From contig JBHGNT010000004.1 in NCBI GenBank assembly GCA_043228905.1, positions 14,880,001-14,944,000 on the forward strand: DNA of 64,000 nucleotides, in the 5' to 3' direction. Numbering within the stretch: the first letter of the stretch is position 1; the number at the start of each line of letters is the position of its first letter. Made by a program: the position numbers and the translations under genes. The DNA is from Azolla caroliniana (lineage: Eukaryota; Polypodiophyta). Below are positions 9,788-20,512 of the stretch, one piece after another. The notes beneath the pieces are model-generated. The model saw only the letters and a list, made by a program, of their open reading frames with translations. It ran no database searches and was not told the origin of the DNA.

Positions 9788-12700
9788 GAGAAAGCACGCA
9801 TGCCGACAACAAGATTGTTTACACGGAGGGGGATAGGCCCTGTGGTCGTGGTGGATGAGGCGAGTCAGTACGCAATGGAGGCGGTCGACAGGATCAAGGA
9901 AGAAGGCACCGAAGTGATGCCGACAGCAATTCTAGACCCTCCGGAAATAGCGGGAGTCGAGGCGACGAGAACTGGCAAGGGAAATCTATCACGGAATGTT
10001 GGTATTGTGGCAAAAAAGGCCACAAGGAGAGCAAGTGCTGGAAGAAGCGCGCCGATTTGGATAGGGTTGGATCCAGATTAGGTTTCGGACAGACCGACAA
10101 AGGAAATCAGTAGCGATCGCACTACGCTGAAGGATCCGGAAACGGCGGAAAAGGGTCAGTCTTCGTGATGAGACACGAAGCAAACTCGATGAAGAAGATC
10201 ACCCCGAAGTTGGACGAGGTGTGGTATGTCGACTCCGGTGCATAAACCACATGACGCGCCACAAGGATTGGTTCTCGTACCTGAAAAAACCGATGCAACC
10301 GGGAGTAGTCGCAACCAAAGACGACACTCTGCATCCGATCGCAAATGTCGGTGAAATTCCCTTCAGCCATGTCGGGTAGAAAGGGAAACTTATGAACAAG
10401 TTACACGTCTCGACAATCACGAAGAATCTAGTGTCGGTCGGGCAAATCGTCGACCAGGGGATGCAAGTCCGCTTTATGCATCTTGGGTGCTTCATCGAGG
10501 AAGAAGGTCAAGTTATTGCGCAAGGGTGTAGAGACAAGAGGATGTTTATCCTCGACTCTAGCCACAGTGGCACCGCAATGTTCGCGAAAGGACAAAAAGT
10601 CGAGTCGGATATTGACTTATGGCAGACGCGGATAAGCCACGTCAACTATCAACGGCTTCAGGACCTGCAATCGAAACAGGTGGTGTTCAGATTGCCCAAA
10701 TTTAGTGGCCAGAAGACACGAATTTGTGAAGCTTGCCAACTCGGGAAGCAACACCGACTTCGTTTCCCTAACGAGCGTAATCGGAGCCGGAACAAGCTTG
10801 ACATGATACATTCCGATATATGAGGGCCGGCACAGAACATTAGTCTTGGCGGGAGTCGATATTTTGTCTCCTTCATCGACGACTATACCCGGCACACGTA
10901 GATCTACCTCATCAAGAAGAAGAATGAAGTCTTCGACTGTTTCCGAGACCTCAAAGAGTTTGTGGAAACGGAAACATGACGAAAGATCAAGTGCTTGCGG
11001 TCGGATGGCGGAAAAGAGTACTTTTCCGGTCAATTCAACGGTTATCTACAACAAATGGGAATTCGGCGCGAATTCAGTTGTAGATACACGCCGGAGCAAA
11101 ACGGCGTGGCCGAGAGGAGAAATCGGTCGGTTGTGGTAGCGGCATGGGCAATGTTGGAGGAGAAGAGCTTGCCCAAGTTCTATTGGGCCGAGGCGGTACG
11201 AACCGCGGTGTACATTCAAAATCGGATCGGAGAAAAAGTGTCGGCGCATGAGCTGTATTTCAGAAGGAAGCTGAATCTGCGACACTTGAGAGTTTTCGGT
11301 AGCATTACGTATGTGCATGTGCCGAAGTAGAAACGGAGGAAGTTGTACGCGAAAGCTGGGAAGTGTATCTTGGTCGGCTATTCGGACGAGCAGAAGGGTT
11401 ATAAGTGTTATAACCCGCGCACCAAACAAGCGCGCGTGAGCCGCGACGTTGTGTTTGACGAGTCCGCATCCTGGTACTTGCCTCCGACTCCAGACCTCAC
11501 CTCTAATCCGAGTTCTAACGATGAGGTCAGCGAGGCCGAGATACCTCTGGATGAGCCTGAAATCGGGACCCGGGAAGAGAGTCCGATTTCGTTTTGGTTA
11601 ACTGGACTGGATGGACGACTGAGTCGGTTCGACCAGTCCGATGAAGAGCCGGTAAGTAGTGGACACTCAGCCATGCATTCCCCATGCAGGAAGCCGAGGA
11701 GATGTCTTACGCGCAAGGAAAAAAGGAAGAAGAAGGCATCAGATTACAGCTCGGATAAGAACGTGTCGAATCGACGCGAGTCCGACTCCGAGGGAAGTGA
11801 TGACGGGTCTTCGAGAGCAAAGCCCGTGTCAGCTAAGATAGCCTCAACATTGGCTAATGAGCAATTGTGCCGATCTACCTGCCAGAAGAACGTTGTTGTG
11901 CGGTTCGGATACAATGAGTACATCACGCATCACTATGCGTACATGACGCTTGTAGCAGAAGTGCGTGAGCTAGAGAGCTATGCAAACGCGGTGAAGGACG
12001 CAAATTGGCGCGCCGCAATGGAGGAAGAGATGCGCGCATTAGCGAAGAATGAAACCTAGGACCTGGTTGAGGCACCGAAAGGTGTGAAGCCGATCAGACG
12101 TACGTGGGTGTACAAGGTCAAGGACAACACTGACGGCTCGGTCAACCGATACAAGGCCCGGTTAGTAGTGAAAGGCTACATGCAGAAACACAGCATTGAC
12201 TACGATGAGACGTTTGCGCCGGTCACGAAGATGATGATCGTCCGTGTTTTGCTCGCGGTAGCTGCGGCAAAGGGGTGGCACTTACATCAGATGGATGTAA
12301 AGAATGCGTTCATGCAAGGTGAGCTTGACGAATAGGTGTACATGGTACAGACCCCCGGATTTCACTCTAGAACGAACAATTCAGCGGTGTGCCGATTGAA
12401 GAAGTCCCTTTACGGACTAAAGCAAGCCCCGCGTGCCTAGAACGCAAAGATCACGCAACGATTGCGTCGGTTGGGCTTTGCGACGTCAAAATCAAACTCC
12501 TGACTGTTCATCCGGAAAGGTCGACTCAGCCCGGTTAGCATTTTACTTTATGTTGATGACTTGGTCATCACCAACGCCGACCTAGATGAGATTGACCGTG
12601 TGAAGCTCCAGCTTGCGGCATCATTCGACATGAAGGATCTGGGGGACCTTCATTACTTCCTCGCGATCGAAGAGATCCGTACCCCCGAAGGCATACTGAT

Positions 12701-13097
12701 CAGCCAACGGCATTATGTGTTGAGTATGCTCTTCAAATTCGGGATGGCCGACTGTAAGTCTGTCTCGACTCCTCTGGATAGAACCGTCAAGCTTCTCCCC
12801 GATTCAAGAAAGGTATGCGACCCGAAGAGGTTTCAACAGATAGTCAGAAACCTTATATACTTGACCATCACAGATCTCAGCTACCCAGTCGGGGTGATTA
12901 GTCAGTTCATGGCGCGACCAACTGAGGAGCACCTTCAGTGCGCACAACGCGTACTCCGGTACGCAAGTGGCACTAAGGACCGAGGGCTACTATATCAGAC
13001 CGATACTGTTGCGTAGTTGGTTGGTTACACCGACGCTGATTGGCCCGGAAACGCCCACGATCGCTGATCCACGGCCAGCTTCACGTTCTCTCTTGGG
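9788..13097 (+). pseudogene. Copia family A gag-tail to RNase H, second tandem copy, broken by the chromovirus
   Basis: It restarts at the gag linker, with an intact zinc knuckle CWYCGKKGHKESKC near 9995. Protease is reduced to YVDSGA-stop. Integrase follows, then RT with [23 protein letters not shown] (stop at 12,333), SLYGLKQAPRA-stop and YVDDLVI near 12,550. RNase H is cut at 13,097 after FTFSLG and resumes at 18,764. Many stops are TAG in place of TGG or CAG. Over the overlapping gag-integrase part it is very similar to the copy at 7.8-9.8 kb. Confidence 0.9.
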
Positions 13098-13521
13098 TGT
13101 CAGGAATAGTACTAAAGCAGAGATGGAATTAGTACTAAGAAGAGTAGTACTATTAGTACTAAGAGGACGGGACTACGTAATATTCCCGAGAGAGAGGAAG
13201 TGAGAAGAGGAGAGAGAGAGATAAGATGATGACAACAGCTCTTATATTATATGAAAGATAAGTACAAATCGGCTAAGAGGCTTAAGACTGGTGTTGAACC
13301 AATTTGGTTCAAAACAATGCCTTGTGCCTCCTTTTATAGTGTTTTTAGGAATAATCCTGAAGCTTCTAGAATGTTCCAGAGAGATCTGGAATATACATCA
13401 ATTTTCTATGATAAAGCATAAATGAAAATAATATCCTACAAAATACAATTCATAGTCTAATGGTAAGAGCTCGACCCATGTAGCATAAGGTCATGGGTTC
13501 GAGTCTTGCCATATCATGACA
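13098..13521 (-). repeat. Chromovirus 3' LTR
   Basis: 424 bp, pairing with 18,329-18,758. It contains a minus-strand TATA box (TATAAAAG, 13,338 down to 13,331). The palindrome TTGAACCAATTTGGTTCAA is at 13,294-13,312. A tRNA-like segment with A-box TAGTCTAATGG (13,453-13,463) and B-box GGTTCGAGTCT (13,496-13,506) lies on the plus strand. The polypurine tract AAGGGGGAGATAG (minus strand, 13,534-13,522) abuts it. Confidence 0.93.
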
Positions 13522-13532
13522 CTATCTCCCCC

Positions 13533-16500
13533 TTAAAGACGACGAGTGGAATGAGTCGGTGCTAATTGCGGACCGGGTTTGTCCGGATACTTTCGGTGGA
13601 AATCAGCAAGAAGATCCTATGCATTGGCAACATGCTCGACGGGTTCCCAAGTACGTTCGCTCGGACTATAACCGAGCCAATCGACCAAGTAATAAAGTTT
13701 GTTGCGAACAAGTTTGGAATCGAGGATGGCAGCAACTTCATACTCCAGTCCGGTGTCCAACTCCAGCGGGGGCGGCGGTGGTGTCACACGATTAGGAATG
13801 GTATTGGCTTTATAAGGTTCAAGAAGAGAACAATGGAAAACCGGATGTATCTGAAGCTGCGGAGGGAGATCAAGGCGGAAGGTGACATCATTAATCTTAC
13901 CCGTAATATGGAAGGGACCGAGTCGTCGATAATCCAACTTGTCGCACGGTCGAGTAGTCTTGATTTGACGACGTAAGAGCCATACTCGATCTCCGATGGC
14001 AAAAGAGGAGGGAATCCGATGACGATCCGCATAATTCTTCTGTGTGTGTTGAGCATGACGAAGGTGAGTAGAGAGATCCATCTAGATCTTGTGTAGCCTC
14101 TCCAAATGATCCTCGGCACGAGGGTTGGTAGGTAGCTCCGGAGTGTCGATCACCGACCAGCGAGGATGGAAACCGGTATAAGCGAAAAATGGGGAGACCC
14201 GAGTCGAGGAGTGAGTAGCATTATTATATGCAAACTCCGCAAAGTGGAGAATCTCAGCCCAATCGTCTTGTTGATAACTCAGGAAACACTGGAGATATTG
14301 CTCCAGCGTTTGGTTTGTTCGTTCCGCCTGCCCGTCGGTCTGAGGATGGTAGCCGGAGGAGAGGTTGCAGGAGACCTTGAGCATCTTGAAGAGATGCTGC
14401 CAAAATTTGGAGACAAATTGCGGGCCTCGGTCACTGATAATATTGTCTGGGAGGCCATGATGCCGAAATACCTCACGCATAACAAGAGCGGCGGTTTCCT
14501 CGCTAGTGATGGCTTTAGTACATGGCACAAAATGTGCCATCTTCGTATATCGATCAACGACGGTTAGGATAGCATTGAACCCCTTCGAGACCGGCAGATC
14601 TGTGATAAAATCAAGACAAATAGACTGCCACGGCTTACTTGGAATCGGTAAGGGTTCCAACAAGCCATATGGATGGTGTCGTGGCATCTTTGCTCGGCAG
14701 CAAGCATCACAGGTCCGAACGTAGTCGTCGACAAAACGGCGCATGTGGGGCCACCAAAAAGATCGCTGCACTAGCTCCAACGTCTTAGTACTACCGAAAT
14801 GTCCCGCCATATGGGTGTCGTGACAATGTTGGACGATTTGAAGGCGACAGAAGCAATCGGGGACATATACGCGCTTTTTGAAGAATAACAAACCATCATG
14901 ATATTCGAATTGTCGGTAGTCAATACCTGGTTCTTGAGACTGAGAACAGGATGCCCGAGAAGTATCAATGTGCGCCAGGATGTCTTGAGCAAAACTATCC
15001 GTCTTCAAGGTTGCACGTATGTCATCGGTAATCCGTGAATCCATCGGGGTGTGAAAAATCCGCGTCGTGTGCAATCGTGTTGGTCCCAAGATTACTTGCT
15101 TTTGATTATCAAATGTTGCATCACCAGGACGAGGTGCAAGATATGAACGTCGTGATAGTGCATCTGCTTTTCCTTGTTGCTTCCCCGGTCGATATGTGAT
15201 TTTGAAGTCGAAACGCGTGAGGAATTGCGCCCACCGAGCTTGCCGTCGATTTAGTATGCGAGCGTTCTGAAAATAAGCAAGATTTTTATGATCGCTAAAG
15301 ACAATGACCTGATGTGGAGAGCCCTCTAAGAAATGCCGGCATTGTACAAATGAATCCACGATGGCTAATAACTCCTTGTCATCTATTTCGTAATTGATTT
15401 CTGCGACATCGAATTTACGCGAATGGAAAGCCACCGGATGCAACTCTTCTTTATCGCCTTGTTGAGAAAGGATGCTACCGAGGGCGAAATCTGATGCGTC
15501 GGCCTCCATGATGAATGGTTTGCTTGTATCCACATGAGCTAGAATCGGTGCTGATGTAAAGGCTTTCTTAAGATGCCGAAAAGCCATATCTGCTTCTATG
15601 GACCAAAGAAATGCTTGGCCCTTCTTCGTAAGTTGTGTGAGAGGTAAAATAATCTTCGAGTAATCCTATATAAACTTACGATAGAAGTTAGCAAAACCTA
15701 GAAAACATTGTACATCTCGTACCGACCGTGGAATTTGCCACTCTAGTACAGTTTGGATTTTAGCTGGATCCATGGCGATGCCCTTTGAGGAGATGACGTA
15801 GCCTAGAAATTCCACTTGCTTGCAGTCAAAGCTACATTTTTCTAGCTTGGCATAAAGACCATTCTCGCGAAGTCACTTTAGTACTAATAGTACATGAGAA
15901 TTGTGCTCTTCCTGGGTCTTCGAATAAATCAATAGATCATCCAGATAAATGATCAAACAGATATCCAAGAGGTCTCTGAATATATCATTTGCCATGTGTT
16001 GGAAGACTGCGGGTGCATTGGTTAGGCCAAACGGCATAACAGTATACTCGAAATGCCCATACCGCGTGCGAAAGGCGGTCTTCCACTCATCTCCGGATCC
16101 GCACGAGGTTATACGCTCCTCGTAGGTCGATTTTAGTAAAAAACTTGGCACCATTAACTCGATCTAAAAGACTTGATATAAGAGGAAGTGCATACCTATT
16201 CCGGATGGTGACTTTATTCAATCCGCGGTAATCAACGACAAGACGAAGTGAGCCATCTTTCTTCTTCACAAAGAAGATGGGTGCACCGGCCGGACATTTC
16301 GAATGGCGGATGAGCCCGCTTGCCAAGTTCTCCTCTATGTAGGCTCGAAGGACTTCTAACTCGGTGGGTGACAAGTTGTAAATTGGTCCCCATGGTGGCT
16401 CGGTTCCTGGTTGTAAATCGATGGGACAGTCATAGGGACGGTGATGAGGAAGGGTACCGGCTTTTACCTTGTCAAATACATCGGCATAAGGATGATATTT

Positions 16501-17103
16501 TGCTGGAAGTTGTACTGAGGAGTCCTTCTTAATAGCGCTGGAAGGATGTACTAATATTGTAAATAGGAACATTGCCTCCTTGGGTCCTTCTTCGCGTAGT
16601 TGATGGAGTGAAATGGTCGAAACTTGGTGAGTTGATTCTTGGGGTGGTCGATATCGGACTTCTCTTGTTCTCCAATCTATGGCTGGATTATGTAATTCAA
16701 ACCAAGGTAATCCTATGACAATGGGATGCTCTGGACTACTAATTATATTAAATGATATTACACACACAAAACTACCTAGGACAACTTGAATGGGTTCTGA
16801 TTCTTCTACAATATTCCCGGAAGCAATGGGACGACCATCAATGACTACTACAGATGTGGGACAAGGAAGTTTTCTTAAGGATATCTGAGAAGCTTGGGCA
16901 AAATTTCGATCCATGAAACAGGAATTAGCTCCGGAATCTAAAAGTGCTAGGACGGGTACTAGGGGAGTACTTTTAGTACTAACAATGACTTGGGCTAGGA
17001 ACACATTGCTAACTTGCTTGGAAGGAATGGAACCACTAATGGGCTGTATAGATCTAGGGTTGATGTCCAACCAAACGACTCCTATTTTGGCTGGACTCAA
17101 TCG
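13533..17103 (-). pseudogene. Chromovirus pol: protease, RT, RNase H, integrase, chromodomain
   Basis: The frame lies -1 relative to gag. Protease: [12 protein letters not shown] near 16,930. [20 protein letters not shown], then a small deletion with a frameshift near 16,092, then [13 protein letters not shown] and YLDDLLIY near 15,920. RNase H: MEADASDFALG and the FSDHKNL segment. Integrase: H..H..C..C finger (about 14,815-14,700), core LDFITDLP, SDRGPQF and QTDGQAERTN, then GPF. The C-terminal chromodomain spans about 13,748-13,575 (YEVAAIL, YYLVDWLGY, TWEP). Stops at about 15,873, 15,665, 14,082 and 13,617 are single changes (CGA-to-TGA or CAG-to-TAG). The natural stop is TAA at 13,535-13,533. 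In this copy the product is dead, but only just. Confidence 0.93.
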
Positions 17104-18251
17104 TTTAACTCTTCATCTAATTGACTAAGGATTTCAAATTTATTTGAGATACTTGGGCTATTAGTACTATGAATACTATCAAACACTCTATTAGTACTAT
17201 TAATACTATCAGACACTCCTAAGGGAAGAATTGACTCGGGTTTAGTATAGGCTACAATTTGATTTACCTGTCTTCTTGGCCTATGGGGACAATTGATTGC
17301 GATATGCCCTGGTCCACCGCAATAAAGACATAATCGATTTGCACGTCGTCGTTGCTTTTCTTCTTCCGATAACGGGCCGCGTCGACGCATGGTATCGATC
17401 TCCATCGATGTCGAAGTATTTGCTTGAGGCATGTCTCGTGCAAACGGTCTAGCCGCGAATGTGGCGTAAGTGGGCTCTGGCTTAGCGCGTGGTATCTGTA
17501 ATTGACGTTCCGAACGCCGTTCGAAGAGGCGGTTGTCACATCAGACCGCTCGACTGATTGCCTCCGTAAGAGACTTTGGTTCTTCGGGGAAGGTTAGAAG
17601 TAGATCTTTGACATCATTTCGCAGGCCATAGCGAAACTGCTCCATTAGTGCTTGATCATCCCAGAGTATGTCGGAAGCGAGTAGGCGGAAATCCGCTGCG
17701 TAGGCAGAGGCTGGACGATCGCCTTGACGCAATCGCCGGATCTTGTTGATCGCCGTCCTGATGCTGTCGGTGTCTCCAAAGCAGGCTTTGAACTCACTAA
17801 TAAAATCTTCAAAGTTATTAAGCAAGGGCGATTGTTTTTCTAGAAGCGGAGCGAACCATGCTAAGGCTGAGCCGCTAAGCAACGTGTCTATTAAGCCGAC
17901 TCGGGATGCATCAGTGGGGTATCGGGAAGGATGCATTTGGAGGACTAATCGTACCTGATTAAGGAATCCCCTGAATTGCGATCGCGTTCCATCAAATTTC
18001 ACAGGAAGTCCAATCTTGGGCTCTTCATGAAATCCTTGGGGACTTGATCCTTGTTGCAATGCAGCTTCGAGTTGTTGCACCCGTAATGCTAACTCCCCAT
18101 GTTGTTGCTGCGTTTGTTGCTTTTCTAGAGAGATTTGTTGCAGATCCCCTATCAACTGTTGGTTTTCTTGTTCCAAGGCAACAAACTTTTCTTTTAGGCA
18201 CTGTAACTTGGAGAAAACGGATTGATATTCTTGGGCGCTAACAGTAGCCAT
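17097..18251 (-). pseudogene. Chromovirus gag with one nonsense codon
   Basis: The likely start is MATVSAQEYQSVFSKLQ at 18,251. A glutamine-rich N-terminal coiled coil is followed by the capsid-like region (FDGTRSQFRGFLNQV ... SALAWFAPLLE ... FGDTDSIRTAINKIRRLRQG). The zinc knuckle [14 protein letters not shown] lies near 17,310. The frame is open to TGA at 17,099-17,097 except for one TGA at 17,543-17,541 within AV-stop-CDNRL, best read as CGA (Arg) mutated. The length of about 384 codons fits Tf1/sushi-type gag. The gag stop overlaps the pol frame at a GTTAAAC heptamer. Confidence 0.9.
17103..17109 (-). promoter_or_regulatory. Candidate -1 ribosomal frameshift site GTTAAAC at the gag/pol junction
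   Basis: On the minus strand the gag frame reads GAG TTA AAC GAT TGA, so G_TTA_AAC is in the X_XXY_YYZ register two codons before the gag stop. Slipping back one base gives CGA TTG AGT, which enters the open pol frame directly. GUUAAAC is an established slippery heptamer in nidoviruses (equine arteritis virus). A small GGTTG/CAACC hairpin lies about 30 nt downstream, further than the usual spacer, so the stimulator is uncertain. Confidence 0.7.
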
Positions 18252-18314
18252 AGTAGAGGGAAAAGGGTAGGAGGATGAGGGAGAACGACAAGTAGGCTGG
18301 AGGAAAGAGGACCA

Positions 18315-18326
18315 AAATTGGTTCAA
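18315..18326 (-). promoter_or_regulatory. Self-priming primer binding site of the chromovirus
   Basis: Two bases after the 5' LTR (minus strand) comes TTGAACCAATTT. It is not an initiator-Met site. It is the exact reverse complement of AAATTGGTTCAA, found in the LTR about 33 nt downstream of the TATA box, where the transcript should start. Tf1 and sushi elements are known to prime from their own folded-back 5' end. Confidence 0.7.
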
Positions 18327-18328
18327 AC

Positions 18329-18758
18329 TGTCAGGAATAGTACTAAAGCAGAGATGGAATTAGTACTAAGAAGAGTAGTACTATTAGTATTAGTACTAAG
18401 AGGACGGGACTACGTAATATTCCCGAGAGAGAGGAAGTGAGAAGAGGAGAGAGAGAGATAAGATGATGACAACAGCTCTTATATTATATGAAAGATAAGT
18501 ACAAATCGGCTAAGAGGCTTAAGACTGGTGTTGAACCAATTTGGTTCAAAACAATGCCTTGTGCCTCCTTTTATAGTGTTTTTAGGAATAATCCTAAAGC
18601 TTCTAAAATGTTCCAGAGATATCTGGAATATACATCAATTTTCTATGATAAAGTATAAATGAAAATAATATCCTACAAATTACAATTCATAGTCTAATGG
18701 TAAGAGCTCGACCCATGTAGCATAAGGTCATGGGTTCGAGTCTTGCCATATCATGACA
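18329..18758 (-). repeat. Chromovirus 5' LTR
   Basis: 430 bp. The minus-strand TATA box TATAAAAG is at 18,575-18,568. The predicted RNA start is at about 18,542, within the palindrome at 18,531-18,549. It carries the same tRNA-like A-box (18,690-18,700) and B-box (18,733-18,743) as the other LTR. It differs from that LTR by a 6-bp ATTAGT expansion and a few substitutions. Confidence 0.93.
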
Positions 18759-18763
18759 TTGGG

Positions 18764-20084
18764 AGTGCCGCGATCGTGTGGAGTAGCAAGAAGCAGCCGA
18801 AAATTGTGTTGTCGAGCACCGAAGCCGAGTATAGAGGAGTGTTAACTCTTCAGGCCGGACAATGGCCTAACACAGGGTGTCTACGGGAGACACTTCACCA
18901 AAGGGTGTTACGGCAACTGGATTAGACTTCAACGCTTAATCCGACTTAATTAAGTTACTTATTAGGATCGTCTTCATAACACGCGTAAGATATAACAATT
19001 AACACAGAGAGATAACAACGCTTAAGCTTTCATTAATTAACCGCTCCCTATTACATTGTATCCGGGCCTTTAAATAGGTTTCCGGTCTGTATTACAAAAC
19101 GGTGCCATCCGCACCTGTTCGGGATCGGTCCGGATCCGGAACGGCATACCGTTTCCGGTCCGTCCGTCCACACTCATAGCTTAATTACAACCACATTCCT
19201 ACTACTTAATTAGCTCTCCGTTTCCCACTCTGGACTCCTTTGCCAGCCGGTAACAAGGAGCGGCTATCGTGACATGCGAAACCATATGGTTGAAGCGGCT
19301 ACTTAAGGATCTACAGGTGGGGGTATCCGATCCAACGACAATCTACTGCGACAACCTCAGCAGCATCTAGCTAGCTAAGAACCCCATCTTCCACACCCGG
19401 ACTAAGCACATTGAGGTGCACTACCATTTCGTCCGTGAGCGTGTCCTCTCCGGTGAAGTCGAACTTCAGTATGTTCTGACGGATCGGGCAGAATGCCGAC
19501 ATCTTCACCAAGCCTCTTGGTCTGGACAAGTTGCGACAATTCTCGGGTGCACTTGGGTTGCGTCACCTCGACGTGCCGAACTTGATGGGGAGAGACGTCC
19601 ATGATGACCACGGAAGGGAGCACAAAAGGAGCGGAAAAGACCGTGACGTCGAGTCGGATGACGAATTCGATTTTGGATCGGTTGAAGAAGCCGAGGGAGG
19701 ATCTACGGAAGAGTCCGAAATCGGAAATAAGGGGAGCAATCGAAAAAGAGCCGAAGCCAATGAAGCAGGGGGGAGACGAAGCCATCAAGGGCGAGAAGAC
19801 CGAAAACAAGTTGGAGACAACCAACTCGGATGAGAGCGAAAACTGGTCGGAGGAAGCCGAGTCGGTTCAGATGTTTGATTCAGATTTGCTGAATCAACCA
19901 AGGGCCAAGCAGAAGAGAAGGCAGCGGAAGAGGCGCCAACACTACAATAGCAAGGAAGCTGCGAAAGGTTGTGTAAGCAGACAAGTCGACTGGAAGGGTC
20001 GAGGCGCGCGGTATCGAACGGGTCGAGGAGCGCGAGCGAGGCGTGAAGCCAGAAGGAACCAAAGCGTAGATCCGGCGGAGTAGG
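18764..20084 (+). pseudogene. Copia family A RNase H end and charged tail (continuation of the element split at 13,097)
   Basis: It resumes with SAAIVWSSKKQPKIVLSSTEAEYRGV. It is split again by a ~435-bp insert (18,840-19,274), then continues with CETIWLKRLLKDL and IYCDNLSSI. The pol tail runs to TAG at 20,082-20,084 with a frame change near 19,780. The tail shows the same acidic block then an Arg/Lys block (RARREARRN) as at 1-726. The polypurine tract GCTTGAGGGGGAG precedes the LTR. Confidence 0.88.
18840..19274. mobile_element. Insert in RNase H, candidate solo LTR
   Basis: The 435 bp run TGTTAACTC...TCGTGACA and interrupt the RNase H frame between RGV and CETIWL. On the minus strand a TATTTAAAGG box and a 5'-TGTCACGATAGCC start suggest an LTR in minus orientation. 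The flanks (AGGAG and TGCGA) do not match, so no target duplication is visible. No coding sequence was seen. Confidence 0.45.
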
Positions 20085-20113
20085 TGGAACCTCAAGTTGA
20101 GCTTGAGGGGGAG

Positions 20114-20512
20114 TGTTGAGAGACAAGCTCAACATTCATGTGTAATACGATGCGTAACCTAGTCCGTAGACTGGGTGCGTAAATCGGTACACATAACATG
20201 GCCATATCGGTGTGAAAACCGTGAGGCCGTTGGGAAGATATTCCTCATAAGGAATAATTTTGGGAGTTAGTGTAGTAGGCTCATTTATGAGTGGTCAAGT
20301 ACTGTCAGTACTTGTATCAGCTCTATTGTCAGGGCTTGTATAAAAGGTGCTCACTGAGCACGGTGTATGTACAGATTGAGTATTATTTTGAATTGAGTTT
20401 CTGTGTGTTCTCTCTCTCTGTCTCTCCTGCATATTGTGTATATTCAAGCTCTCCATTAAACCTACATATTTTCTGTGTTCGGTTCTATTGATTCCGCACA
20501 TAATCTTTTTAA
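20114..20512 (+). repeat. Family A 3' LTR
   Basis: It starts TGTTGAGAGACAAGCTCAACA, directly after the polypurine tract. It includes GTACTGTCAGTACTTG repeats, a TATAAAAGG box near 20,340 and the typical TTCCGCACATAATCTTTTT end. It abuts antisense Tork-like sequence, so the right target-site flank is lost. Confidence 0.85.

Larger units (their letters stand above)
13098..18758 (-). mobile_element. Gypsy chromovirus (Tcn1/Tf1-sushi-like), near-complete, nested
   Basis: A 5,661-bp element flanked by the 5-bp direct repeat TTGGG (13,093-13,097 and 18,759-18,763). The flanking copy of family A RNase H rejoins in frame across it. LTRs are 424 and 430 bp with ends TGTCA/TGACA and differ by a handful of substitutions plus one 6-bp indel, so the insertion is fairly recent. 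On the minus strand the order is LTR, primer site, gag, slip site, protease-RT-RNase H-integrase-chromodomain, polypurine tract, LTR. The gag type and self-priming layout resemble fungal/fish chromoviruses and their moss/lycophyte relatives more than the common seed-plant clades. Confidence 0.95.

Noticed and set aside
13441-13521. A genuine tRNA gene in the chromovirus LTR
   Set aside because: A- and B-box-like motifs are present but no acceptor stem pairs, and the anticodon loop would be too long.
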